64,000 nt of DNA from assembly GCA_035235625.1 (NCBI GenBank), contig CP141140.1, positions 16,326,685 to 16,390,684 on the forward strand, read 5' to 3'. Under the pieces are notes generated by a model that was given only the letters and a program-made list of their open reading frames with translations, was not told where the DNA came from and did no database searches. Source of the DNA: Saururus chinensis. Lineage: Eukaryota > Streptophyta > Magnoliopsida > Piperales > Saururaceae. A program made the translations under genes and the position numbers. Below, piece by piece: positions 46,007 to 57,844 of this stretch (the stretch's first letter is position 1; each line of letters begins with the position of its first letter).

Positions 46007-46497
46007 GTCTTAGTGCCTGTAGTTTGCTGCTGCTCGTGAGTAAATTGCCCTGTTAAGTTACCCATTTTTCTTTAGGTCCACGATTCTTTCATCCCGGGAT
46101 GAATCCACAGGCTTCTCACAGCCGTTAAATCTGTAATTTGTAAAGCCTATGTTCTCAGCATAAGGTATTCTGGCTCCTCTCTTAGTCTCTTGAATGTTGG
46201 ATTTTATTGGTAACAGTCCTTAATTTGCTTGAAGTGAAGCTACTATCAAGATGAATTAGAGAAAAATTCATAGTCTCACCAAGCCTAAAAAACTAACTTA
46301 AAGTGGTTTTGTTGCTGTGAAAATAGGACTAGATATGCTTGAACATTTACATCTCATTTCTAAGGTTATAAGATTTATGACAATGATGATTTTGATGATG
46401 ATATATAAGTAACTATCTTGAGGTTGAATCATTAATGATAAATGTGCCTCAAAGAATGAGAAAACTCAAAATTAATATGAAACTCCAATAATTGGTA

Positions 46498-46692
46498 CTT
46501 CCTCCATCCTACATTAATAGCTCCATTTGGTTTTAAAAAAATCCGTACTAATAGCTTCATTTTTTAAGTGGTTGGGTACTTAAAAAAGAGTAGCATAAGC
46601 TTATTTTCCCTTCTCTCTTTAGATATAAGTTTCACCATTTAATAAAAATTACTATTTTTCTAAATATAACTATTAATATTGGATGGAGGGAA
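46498..46692 (+). mobile_element. Stowaway-type MITE copy
   Basis: About 195 bp from cttcctccatcctacatt to ggatggaggga, preceded by TA at 46496-46497. The internal blocks ggttgggtacttaaaaaagag and caccatttaataaaaat match the copy at 37860. A short right-end fragment of the same family is at about 47108-47148. Confidence 0.75.
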
Positions 46693-47400
46693 CATATGTT
46701 TTCAATGAAGTGATTGGAGTTAAACATATCTAAAAGATCTACCCAAACATACGGAAGACGGCTTATAAATGTATAAGCACAAAGTAAACTAATTAAATGA
46801 TGCAAGTACATAGTTTGTGTTGGTTACCGAGGTCAAAACCAAGCTAGAGTTAATTGTATATTTTTTAGAATACAACGGTTGATGGTATACTATCATGGTA
46901 TTGTGGAAGAACAAACGAATGATAAGATATTTGTGTGTACATGTGGGCTGGTGTGTGTATAGTGTATTCACTTTGGGAGAGATTTGGTATGTTTGAGGGG
47001 AAGACTACATTATTTCAATCTTGCTCCCTAACTTCCTTTGAGAGGGGATTAAAGTTAAAGTCATAATCATATTCCCTTTGAGAAGGAATTTAAAGTCAAA
47101 ATCATACGCCCTTTGTGAGGAAGCTATTAATATAGGACAGGGAGTAATTAGTTGTAAATATTGTTTTTCTTGATATTATGATTGAAACTTGGATGACTGA
47201 AGAACACCTAGATTACTTTCATTATGTAAAGGAGATTCTGAGATAAGATTAATTAGAAGTAAATTCAAACAAGTGAATATTAATGCAAGCCAATAGCTTT
47301 TCAATTGTCCTTTTATTTTATGTTACATTTTAGTGTCTTTTTCATTTTACATTGAGGTGCGAGGACTAATGAAAAAACATAGAAGCTATCTATAGCTACA

Positions 47401-47579
47401 TTAAGGAAAATGATATTCTCACAACAAAAACACAAAATACAAGCTCATACATAAATTTTGATTGGTCTTGATAAATAAGCTTATGTGAACTTTGTGTAGG
47501 GCCTACTTTTAAAACCAATCAAAACTTATATGTAAATTTTCATAAGTGTTTTTATTGTGAGAATATCACTATCCTTTAA
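47401..47579. mobile_element. Foldback MITE of about 179 bp
   Basis: The left end ttaaggaaaatgatattctc and the complement of the right end, ttaaaggatagtgatattct, match closely, and pairing continues inwards (acaacaaaaacac against gtgtttttattgt). Further in, tgattggtcttgat pairs with aaaccaatca. The superfamily is undetermined. Confidence 0.65.
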
Positions 47580-47984
47580 TTTCTTCAAGCAGCCCATAAG
47601 AAGAAAGAATCAAGGATTTGAATAAGTGAGCACAATACCTCCATTTTTTAGCTCTCCGTGCACGAATCATCTTTCCATTTACAATGAATTGAATACCGCT
47701 GAATTAGTGGGAGGTGATGCAAGTGGTCACCACCCATAGCAAAAGTCTTCTTTAGATGCTTTTAGAATGTAATTAATCAACTTGGTGTCACATTAGACAA
47801 AAATTCATGAAATTACAACATAAATCTCATTTAAATACCGTAGAAATCTTAATGTAATACCGTTGGCCTTCGATGCCTCATATTGACAAAAAAAGGTCCC
47901 AAATTAGTAATCATATTCCATGTTATCCTTCTCCTAGTAATAATCATTTGATTAAGTAAAAAAAGCTTAGCGGATGGATTAAGG

Positions 47985-48125
47985 AGAATGACTTTTCTAC
48001 ACCACTTTCTATTTAACAAAACCTTACACTAGGTTTTAATTGAAATAAGAAAAGTTGATTCCCCTATTATCATGTGAGATGTATTGGAGTAAATTTCTTT
48101 GAGAGAAAGTGGTGTAGAGTTAACA
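47985..48125. mobile_element. Small foldback MITE
   Basis: The perfect 14-bp inverted repeat ctacaccactttct / agaaagtggtgtag lies at 47997-48010 and 48104-48117, with weaker pairing outside it. No clear target duplication. Confidence 0.5.
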
Positions 48126-48638
48126 ACATCTTATTTCAAATGTGGACAATTAAGTCATATGTCGAAGACATAGTGCTGCTTAAATATTTAAATTAAGATT
48201 TATAACCCTTGGAATAACAAAGCCTAACTTCATTGAGCACATAGTTTAAAAATTCCTCATGACTCTAAAAACCCTTCGAGTCAAGTCAGCTCATTTACAA
48301 ACCGAGTTAGGCTTGGCTATTGACTCCAAAAAGCATGATTTTCTTAAAGCCTCAATTGACTTCCCAAGTCAATTCACTGAGTCTCCTTAAACTTAGCCAA
48401 CTCCAAGAACTCCTTGTTTTTCATATAATTATTTACTATCATGACCTAACTATTTAAACCTCATTAGATGGAAATAGCCCTTAATCATGACCATTATTAT
48501 GCCTTTTTATAGAAATGAGTAAATTTACTCAATGTCATCCATTTAACATTCTATTTATAGCTCACTAAAAGCCTTTTCATCTTTCTCGAATCCTCCTCCA
48601 ATCTAAAAGAATGAACACATCCTCATATTGGCCATTTA

Positions 48639-49950
48639 GTGACATGCCCCCCAATTTTATAAATATATTTTTATCCCAACAATGGATAAATAAATAATTA
48701 TTTAATTTTTTTCTATATTCATAAAAATTAGAGTACTAAAAACTCTTGGTGCTATGAGAATTTGTTTGAAAAAACTTAAAAAGATATATTATAATAATAA
48801 ACATTATTATCATTATGGAGAAATAACAAAATCACATAACCATTTGTTATGTACTTGTCTAAATTACACTATCATAGAATAATCTGATACTCATGTGCCC
48901 ACAAACTTTATAATTAAAAGAAGAAGGAAGAACTTATTCTACTTGATGTAAGATTCTCTACTACTTTCATGAACCCAACCTTTGCATGTGATTCGCACTT
49001 GCAAAACAAATAAATTGCACCACAAAGGATGTTAAGTGTATTTTGTATACCCAGCAGGATAAACTAAAAGTATAATTAATTTTACATTAAACAACTTGAT
49101 AAAATAATTTGTAAAACATAAAAATGGGCTTTTAATGAAGAGAAAGGAAATTCTCAATTCATCTCACAAGGTAGAACTTTCATTACACATATTCCCAACT
49201 CCTACAACTAACTTAAGGGTAAATGAACATTTTACAGTTATGGCATTATCAAAAGGATCCTTTGATTCCTAGAAATATAAAGCACTCTATGAAGCAGATT
49301 CAGACTTTTACTAAGGTCCATAAGAGCCCATAGACCCAAGTGGCAACACTTCTATGATCGAGAAGCACTTTTCAAGCTTCACTATGATCCTACGAAGATC
49401 CAAACAAACTCCCAAGCCTCATGGGAGTTGGCCAAGGCCCCTTGAAGACCAAGAATCCCCTAATCATAGCTAAAATAGACCCACATTTGAAGTCAAGATT
49501 TACCCAATGTACCATGATTTTAAGTTTCTTACATTAGGTCACTACCCATTATGGTAAGCCCAAACTTAAGATCTATATTACCCCTTTGATATATTTTGTC
49601 ATGTCTTTCATGTTCTTATTTATGTTTATTATGAAAGTAAAGTATAACAAATACTTTTCACAAACCAACTATTGGTCATAGTAAAAATATAATTCAGAAA
49701 CCCAAGAATTGATCGAGGTCAGTTAGACTTTCGACAACCATTGACACCTCCATCGACATGTTGGACCTTGTCGACAATGAGATGACACCTTATTGCCTTA
49801 TTCACTAATGTCACTATCGATACGTAAGACCCCCTTGTTGATGCCTAGTATACCTCAACGATGCATCCTTGTACGTTGGTTCTAGGAATAATTCATCTTC
49901 AGTTCGTCGACACATCGGTGTTGGTGTTGGTTTTGGTAAACCAATTCCAA
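48639..49950. mobile_element. Decayed LTR-like segment (Ty3/gypsy type, tentative)
   Basis: It starts with a tgacatgccccccaatttt motif comparable to the LTR starts of plant Ty3 elements and shares a loose order of motifs with the segment at 51550: an aaaggatgttaagtgtattt block, a taaggtccataagagcccat block and a region of tcgacattgac-like short repeats. No coding domain is seen between or around them. It is broken and old; the right border is a guess. Confidence 0.35.
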
Positions 49951-51549
49951 AACTGAGGCCAAGCCTAGCTTTCCTCGTCCCTACTTTATGAAAACCTTCT
50001 TAACACTTAACATGATCACTATTCTCAAGAGAAACCCCTTAGAATTGTGTCAAACCTTAACTATGAGATGATACACATAAAATACCCATCATCACCGCTT
50101 CACACTCATTCGGGGGTTGTTCTTTAGTTGTAAGTATAAGCTCTTACTAAGGATACAGCTAAGATATGGCCCTATGTCATTAATGCATTATAAATCGAAG
50201 GAGATCATGCTACATAGTGCACCGTATAGTATCAAACAGAGCAAGTTATTACATATGTATATCTTCAACTTACATATTATTTTATAATTTATGTAGAGAT
50301 TAGTTTGTCCTAACTCTTTGGTATGTAATCCGCTATTAGTTCCCTTCGTTTCTTCAAGCGTCTTTTTAAGCAGTTCTCATTCCAATATGTACTCTAATCT
50401 TAGCTCCTTCTCTTAGGGATCTTTTCTAGTTTTTCGATCTAAAAAAATCCTTTTCCATAGCAAATTGTGGGCTTTTAAAGGAATATAAATAAATGCAAAT
50501 ATTTAGAGAACCATTATACCCCAAAATTAAGTTGATAATGGGATCTTGGTTGTTGAGGGAATATTTGAGAATGCATAACCACTCTTTTTAGAGTTTATGA
50601 GTTGTTTTATGGTTGGAGTTTTGCATCTAAAATACTTGGCCTTGTTATTAACTAAAAGAAAATTTTGCTTTATTCCGTCTAACATATTGAAGAAATTAAT
50701 TATTTTGTCTTTCTTACTTATATATGTCTTTCTTTTATTAGAGACTCTTTAGTTTTATCAGTAAGACTAATCATTTTATGGATGAAAAGATTTTTGTGTA
50801 CTTTAGGCCAAATATAGTCTCTTCTTTTCTTTATACTTTATAAATGTGGCCAAATCTGCATAAATCAAGACTTGATCTTTCATGACTATTGTAACTCCAT
50901 CAAAACATCAACTCCATGTCTTCTGGAGTCGAGTGGGTCAGTCTCGAGTTTGAACATTAATCAAGCGTATTATATTATCCCAATTGTCACTATTGTCTAT
51001 TGATTGAGTAGTACCCCTCTTTTTCACCAATCCTCCATAACGAAACGATCAAAGCCTTATCCATGCAACTAAAGGCAATACATTTTTATCCACGTGAGTC
51101 TTGACCATTGATAAATGTTCCTCCATAATCATTTCCCTTATTGTTGTTACCCCAATAATGTCTCACCTCTCCCTAAAAGATTTTCTTTTTTGCCCTTTAT
51201 TTATTTCTTTCCTCCCCATGTGCCCTCTCTCATTTTCTCCTTATTTCCCCATTTATTCCCTTGTTCTCCTTCTCTTCTTCGGCACACTCGAATCACCTCT
51301 AATGACAACCTCAACATTAATATACACTTTTACCCCCATCTCACAGGCTACCGAGAAGGAGGAGAAAAAGAAGAAGAGGTAGAGGAAATGAAGGAGGATG
51401 AGAAAAAGGAGGAGAGGGAGGATAAAGAGGAAGTGGTTGCACGTGGACATGGCCAAGCCAGATTTGGCTCTAAATTGGGCATGACCACCGCCAACACAAA
51501 CAATAAAGACCACGACTATGTTGTGGCCACACACAATTCATCCACCCCA
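49951..51549. other. Unassigned repeat-like DNA
   Basis: No recognisable gene or element ends. The open frame at 51115-51570 (+) is low-complexity: a hydrophobic pyrimidine-derived half and a Glu/Lys half from a gagga-rich stretch. I do not regard it as a gene. Confidence 0.4.
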
Positions 51550-53520
51550 TGTCACGCCCCAATATTTTAAAACTCAATTTTCTCATAATTTAAATTACAA
51601 AAATAAAATTTTCAAAACTTTTTGCCAAATATTTAATAAGGCACCTCGACGGTGATCCACTCATTTTCAAAAATATTAATATTCAAACCAACATAATATA
51701 TATAAGAAGGTCAAATCAGGCTACAACACATAGGGCTTTGCCCGAGTACATGTTATGATCCATAATATATATAATTATAAATAATTGACACTCACGTGTC
51801 TAGTTTTTAAAACACACACTACCAAAACCTTAATAATAAATATAAGAAATCCAACAGTGACTACAAAGGTTTTGGTCATCATTGCATAATAAGGATGTTG
51901 AGTATATGAATATACTTAGTAGGATAGTTAAACAAGTACTATAAATGATAAAGTAGATAAATACACTATATCATCATATCATACATGTATTATATTTAAG
52001 TATTAATATTATAATGATTAACTATAAGTGATATAAACAAACTCAAGTAATAAATGCTTCATCATGATTATAATCAACATCATGACCACATTTGTGAGAC
52101 GCTTGATCCATAAGTACTATAAGTAGTAAAAATTCTTTATGACATGATAGTCACATCTATGAGTTCAACCATGTCTTACTAGACCATGAATTACTTACAA
52201 TTTAACCTTAGTTGTTTTGAAACTTGCTCGCTCCATCCACGCTACAAAGCTAAGGCCCACAAAGGCTCATGGACCCACGTGCTTGAGATCTCAACTACCA
52301 TGATCACTGAAACCTCCAGTATTACGCTGCGGAGAACAATCATTATTTAATGGTCTAGCCTATTCAAACATGCGGCTCTACATAACTCCTATCATTAGAA
52401 AGCCAAAAGACCATGATCCAATTTCATACAAAACCCTTCCTTTACATTACTAAATGACTCACTTGAGGAGCTCGCTAGACACTAGGATCTTCTATCCTCA
52501 CGTCCTTAAACATTAATATGGGGTGTGATCCATTGCAAAGATTTTCACACACAAAAGGTACTCATATCAAAATATCAGCAAGTATATCATTACATGCTTT
52601 TGCACTAATATTGATTGAATCCCATGTTATTATATTACCCAATAATAGCTTATAACACATAACAATTCGTGTTGAAAACTATCCAAAATCGACTTATTAT
52701 CGGTAGACTCACCGAAATGTCGACCAAGTTACCAATGACTATTGGTGACCATCAGCATGTTAAACTCTTCACTAATAGTGGGTTGGCATAGTGAAGTATT
52801 TCTTATCAACGTCTCATCAATGTGTCGACCTCACTATCAATGATAGACCTATTATTCACTGACGTGTTAATGTGAGTTAATGTTAATTCCGCCATCTTCT
52901 TCCTTTCGTCAACAACGGTCACTGACATGTTGATAATTATACCAATGATCGAAAAGAAACAACATAGAATGTCCCAACTTCCCAAAAATTACCCATTTAA
53001 CATAAAAATCATAATTCCCAACATACTCATGGCGGAATATCACAGAGAATCATAATGTCAAAATAAGTAATCATTTAACCCATACATGCACTTCCAAGTA
53101 AATCATAGTCATATTAGTGATAGGACCTTTTTTTTTACGCCAACACAAATGTTTCCACAAATTCGGTCTTCTTCCCTCTATCTTCGGCCTTTGACACACC
53201 CTACTATTCCACCTTTCTAGTAAAGTCAAATAATTTTGAATGATTTTGGTCAAAGATTGTCAAAAATATTTATATGAGGAGAAAGTAACCGAATTATGGT
53301 CCATAACCAACTCAAGAAACCGTTCAAAACTATTTTCAAGTGCAATTTTGAACCTACTAATAAGACCGACCTAGAAAGATGACATGTTGATGGTTGTTGA
53401 CATTATTCTGGCGCTTCATCGATGAACTAGTAGACATGTTGAACCCTACCAACAACAATTTCACAGTTTCATCGATACGGCCATCAACGTTTAGATGCCT
53501 ACTGACCTAAAATTCTTTCT
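51550..53520. mobile_element. Decayed LTR-like segment (Ty3/gypsy type, tentative)
   Basis: It begins tgtcacgccccaatatttt, a common start of plant Ty3/gypsy LTRs. It resembles the segment at 48639 in the order of several short motifs (aaggatgttgagtatatg, aaggcccacaaaggctcatgg, and caatgactattggtgacc-like repeats). No protein domain is visible. It is broken and old; the right border is uncertain. Confidence 0.4.
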
Positions 53521-55065
53521 TAGAAAAAATAAAATAAATTTTATATATATCATCATTTCTACTTTCATGAGTTTTTTACTCAAGAACTTAAAGTAAATAA
53601 AAAAAATACTAATTTTTTATTTATTTCAAGCACATATTAGTAGTTAACTAAATACTCAAGAATATCATACAAAAATCGTGAGTATCACACTTCAGCTCAT
53701 CGACTACATAAAAAAGAAGTAGAAGGAGGAGAAGAAAGAATAGAACGGAAGAATTCATGGTGGAAGGGGAGGGGTAAACATGGGAAAGGATGCCAACACA
53801 ACACTATGTAGGCGATGACTTGGCACAAGTGTGGGGGGAAGACGAATGAAATTATTATGTGAGATATTTTTTTTTAGAATGTGGCTATCTATATTCACCC
53901 CACTTTATTTCTATGTATCCCATTTCTTATTTACCCCAACCCTAATTATTAAAATGTCTCACTCATCCCCACACTTAAAAAAAAATATTCTTCCATCTCT
54001 TTATTCCATTTTGGCCTCTCTTTCTTCTTTGCCTTCGGCTAGCTGCCATATCCATTGATGGTAAAGTCTCATCCCCTCCTTATTGGCCAAAGCCAAGGCC
54101 GCAATAGAGACTTTGACCTACACGACCAAAGCTAGGCCGCACTAGCCATTCGAAGGCTCTAGCCAATGCGGGCCACATGAAGACTTTGGTATCAACCGTA
54201 GCATGGCCTAGATGTTGGCGGTTGGCCAAGGCCGCAACCACCATGCCGGTGGCCACGGTGAAATTTAAAAAATATAGAGAGAAAAAGAGAAAGAGAGGAG
54301 AAGAGGTCGTCATTACCAGATTTGAAGAAAGGGGTGGAGTTTATGTCTTGAAAGAAGTAGGAGGAAAGTAAAAAAGTAAAACATGGGACTAAAAAAAAAA
54401 AGATCACTAGTTAGGGGAAGGTGAAGTGTATCTGGTTTCAAATAGCTAGCCTCACTCATTTGTTTAATGGGAAAGAAGGAGTGAGGTTGGTGTAAGTGAT
54501 TTTATAATATTTACTTTAAAAAAGTGGGCAATGAAAAAAGTGAGACATTGCCAGCGAAATAGCTGGGTTCTTGAGTAATTTTAATTGACACATATTGTAT
54601 TGATTATACAAAGTAATGGGGAAATAGCGGCGTCAGGAAGGCGGCTGTAATGTTACGTGAAATTAACAAACTCGAAACTAGAGAACGCATATGAAATCAA
54701 CAAACTAGAAACTAGAGTACGCATATAAAGATAGTTAAGGGACGAAAGATAGTGTGAGATGAAATATAGAGGGATGGTAATTGTAAGGAGAAAATCCTGC
54801 ATGAAGAGAATTTCTACTTTTGATAAGAAGAGCTTGGTCACCAACAATATGAAGCTGCCACATCAACAAAAAATGGTGAAAGAGAAACTTTAAATTTGAT
54901 CCAAGGGTTCCTAGGTTTCCCCCTTCCATATGTTCCTGCAATCTGGTCATGGGAAATAGTCAAAAAAATAGTTTTCTTTTGATAATATGACAATGCCTAC
55001 TTGACGATTCTTAGTCCCATCCTATGAACTAGGCACGGTTAAAACTTGCATGAGTTTTGTAACTA
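53521..55065. other. Unassigned intergenic DNA with a GGCC-rich patch
   Basis: 54080-54260 is GC-richer and built from variants of ggccaaggccgcaacc, a motif common in plant repeats. The short frames here are repeat-derived. Nothing else is recognised. Confidence 0.4.
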
Positions 55066-55297
55066 CTCCCTTTTTCCTAAATTAATAGCTTTATTTAAAA
55101 AAATTATTTTATATTAATAGCTCTATTTTATTAAATTAAAGTAATTGGGTCCTTAAAACAGAGTATTTTAAATTATTTTTCCTTAATGTTTTTCAGATTT
55201 TTCCATATGTGAGTTCGATCTTGATCGTTTAATAAAAATCATCATTATTCCTAATGAAGCTATTAATATAAGACTAATTAATATAAGAATGAGAGAG
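55066..55297 (+). mobile_element. Stowaway-type MITE copy
   Basis: 232 bp from ctccctttttcctaaatt to aagaatgagagag, with TA on each side (55064-55065, 55298-55299). Internal blocks match the copy at 37860, with extra sequence around ttcagatttttcca and a duplicated attaatataaga near the right end. Confidence 0.75.
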
Positions 55298-55361
55298 TAT
55301 TTTTCTGCCACTAAGCTTTTTAACTAGTTGTTCTCATGGAATCTAAAACCTCACTCTCACG

Positions 55362-55615
55362 CAGGGGCGGATCTACATTATAGGGTAGGGGGTCAAATGA
55401 CCCCCTTGACTTTTTAAGTTTTTTAAAACCCCCTTCTTAATTTATATACAATTTGGGTTGATATTTATTATCTGATCTATGCTGACCCCTTTCCTAATAT
55501 ATGTTTTACTTAAGCATATTTTACTTATTAGCTTTATTATTTTAATATAAAAAAAAAAATTTAAAGCATTGTTATCTCATGACCCCCTTCACTAAAAATC
55601 CTGAGTCCGCCCCTG
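55362..55615. mobile_element. hAT-type MITE with perfect 8-bp target duplication
   Basis: 254 bp with terminal inverted repeats caggggcgga and tccgcccctg. The perfect direct repeat ctctcacg flanks it at 55354-55361 and 55616-55623, the size made by hAT transposases. The interior is AT-rich and non-coding, with gggggtcaaatgaccccc near the left end and tgacccccttcac near the right. Confidence 0.9.
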
Positions 55616-55623
55616 CTCTCACG

Positions 55624-56416
55624 GCACTGCACTGCCATCCCTTCCCATGGAAGGGTTTTTCACATCGTGAGCCGAGTGTAAATAATATCTATAAAAGTAT
55701 TTATTTTGAAACCAACAGTGCATATATTAATATAAATAATACTTAGATTAAATAGGGATTAGCATGTGCCTAAAATGGACATTTCACATAAGTTACTAAG
55801 GCTACACCATAGTTAGTTACCTAGTAATGCTATTATCAACGTAAAAAAGCTTCTTCATCTTCATCGCCGTTGATGAGATGCGGAAGTATTTTTTTGACGT
55901 TGATTTTTCAACGTGACTAAAGCATTTTTCTTAGTTACCATGGCATGTACATTTCTAGGGAATCCGTACCTTTCCAACCTTTTGGTCGGATGGGACGGGC
56001 GACGACGGCCGCCATTAGAGTTCACGGGGTTGGCCCTTTCCACCCGAAATATCATTCATCCCCAAATGATTAGCTCCGTATGGAGAAGATACTTTTTGGG
56101 CCTGCAAGCTCCTTTCCTCTTGCATGTGCTACTCAAAGGGGACACGACTTTTGCCTACTCGGCTAGCTACTTTCTTCCTCATGGATAGCCGGGCCTTCCC
56201 GGCCCTAGCTACAGAAACAGAAAACGCGATGCTACTACAGTTATGTCCATCGTCCAGCCCTCCTCCAACATATTTCAACTAGACTTACCCCAAAGACAGT
56301 CATATTTCAGACAGATTCACCAATGGAAAAGACAACGACAATGGTGAAAAATTAATGCATACAGTTCATTCTTCACCCGTTGCAGCACTGCCAGCCGGCT
56401 GAGATCGATCGCCCGT
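55624..56416. other. Downstream region of the SDR gene, no gene seen
   Basis: The 91-codon frame at 55913-56188 (+) has no recognisable domain. The last hundred or so bases are the probable SDR 3' UTR. Confidence 0.45.
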
Positions 56417-57844
56417 TTAGAATATGTGGTTGAGAGCTCGAAGATCGATCTCGTTCGTCCATGCGTGCTTGTCCTGAACATGCAGGAACCAGTATGTCCT
56501 CGCAATCGCGTCTGGGTCCATTGTCGCCTCGCCGGAGGTGGCCTCCCCTTCTGGCAACCTCTGCGACGCCCTGCTTATCACACAAGCAGATCTTAGCAAA
56601 TCATCATCATGATCTCCTCATTTCATCTTGTTAAAATGACGATATGAAATCCATGTTTTTTTCATCACAAGATGAAATTCATGTTAAGATACCTCAAACT
56701 GCAAGGAAATAATGAGAATCTTTAACCACTTCAATAACTATATATAAAATCTGCACACGAAATGTTTATATACAAGATTTGCACAAGAAATGCCTTTTCT
56801 TTTCTTACTGAAAAAAAAAAAGAATAGATTTTGGATGGTTGAAAATGATCTGCTCACCTGGGTGCACTAATCATGCCGTCTACGATAATGTGAGCCACAT
56901 GAATCCCCAACGGTTGGAACTCCTTTACCAGGCACTGGGACAGAGCCCTCAAAGCAAATTTACCACAACCTAAGCTTAGGATGCGTTAAAGAGTTAAAAC
57001 AACATATGACTCACAAATTGGTGCTGACAAAGGAACTTGTTGAATGGATGAGAAATGAGGATAAAGATCATCTTACTTAAGTCGGAGAAGCCGGCCATGC
57101 CAGTGAGAGAAGCGGAGCAGCCAGTGAAGAGAATGGTCCCCTTCCTCCTATCCACCATGCCAGGAATCACCTTTTTTTTTTTCAAAAAATGACAAAACAT
57201 ATCGTAATCCTTTATCATGTGTTTCACCGAAGAAACCCAAAAAAAAACACAACCATTCCAAAAAATCGAGTAGAGAGAGAGAGAATGTGTGTGCGTTTAC
57301 TTGTTGGGCGCAGAGGAAGGGGCCGAGGGAGGAGACGGCGATGGAGCGGTGGAAGGACTCGAAAGAGATGTCGGTGAACTTGGGGGACACCGCCCAGCTG
57401 TTGGAGGCCGAGGCGGGCTGGCAGGCGTTGTAGACGAGCACCTCGACGAAGCCGAGGGAGTGGACGCCCTCGAAGGCCTCCCTCACGCTCCTCGCGTCCG
57501 AGCAGTCGATCCGTATCGCGAACACCGCGGCCTTCTCCTCCCTCGCTATTTCGTCCGCTATTCTCGACAGCCGCCCTATCCGAGGTCCATTAATTGCCGT
57601 CAACATTCGTTTAAAAAAAAACAAAAACATAACTAATGATGAAAGAAGAACAAAGCTGGTGCATGCATGTGGTGCAGACTAATCAGTGGGATTCAGAGAG
57701 CTAGTGCAGTACGGTACCCAAGTCCCTGGCGAGGATGGCTACAGTGTAGCCCTCATGGGCGAACTTGCGGCCGATGGACCGGCCGAGGCCGGGGCCCACC
57801 CCGACGACGGCGGCGATGCCCTTGGAGGAGGCGGAACTGGCCAT
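56417..57844 (-). CDS. Atypical short-chain dehydrogenase/reductase
   Basis: Exons: 57718-57844, 57301-57575, 57077-57170, 56858-56969, 56417-56570. They sum to 762 nt, 253 aa, all phases matching. The Rossmann fold starts at once with VVGVGPGLGRSIGRKFAHEGYTVAILAR, a variant of the TGxxxGxG cofactor motif, followed by LSRIADEIAREEKAAVFAIR, IDCSDARSVREAFE and VEVLVYNACQP (in place of NNAG). Further on are GTILFTGCSASLTGMAGFSDL, CGKFALRALSQCLVKEF and GIHVAHIIVDG, and the C-terminus has MDPDAIARTYWFLHVQDKHAWTNEIDLRP-like residues. This matches a conserved plant SDR family (Arabidopsis At3g01980-like, from memory). The usual YxxxK tyrosine position is Leu165 with Lys169 kept, and the catalytic-serine position is Cys152 by spacing. 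Function is therefore uncertain; it may not be a classical oxidoreductase. No transit peptide is visible, suggesting the cytosol. Confidence 0.93.

Larger units (their letters stand above)
46693..48638. other. Gene-free AT-rich DNA with two foldback MITEs
   Basis: No ORF of note. Two foldback elements, at 47401-47579 and about 47985-48125, are listed separately. The remainder is unassigned AT-rich DNA. Confidence 0.5.

Noticed and set aside
51115-51570. 151-codon plus-strand ORF
   Set aside because: Low-complexity product from a pyrimidine-rich half and a gagga-rich half, next to repeat-like DNA, with no domain.
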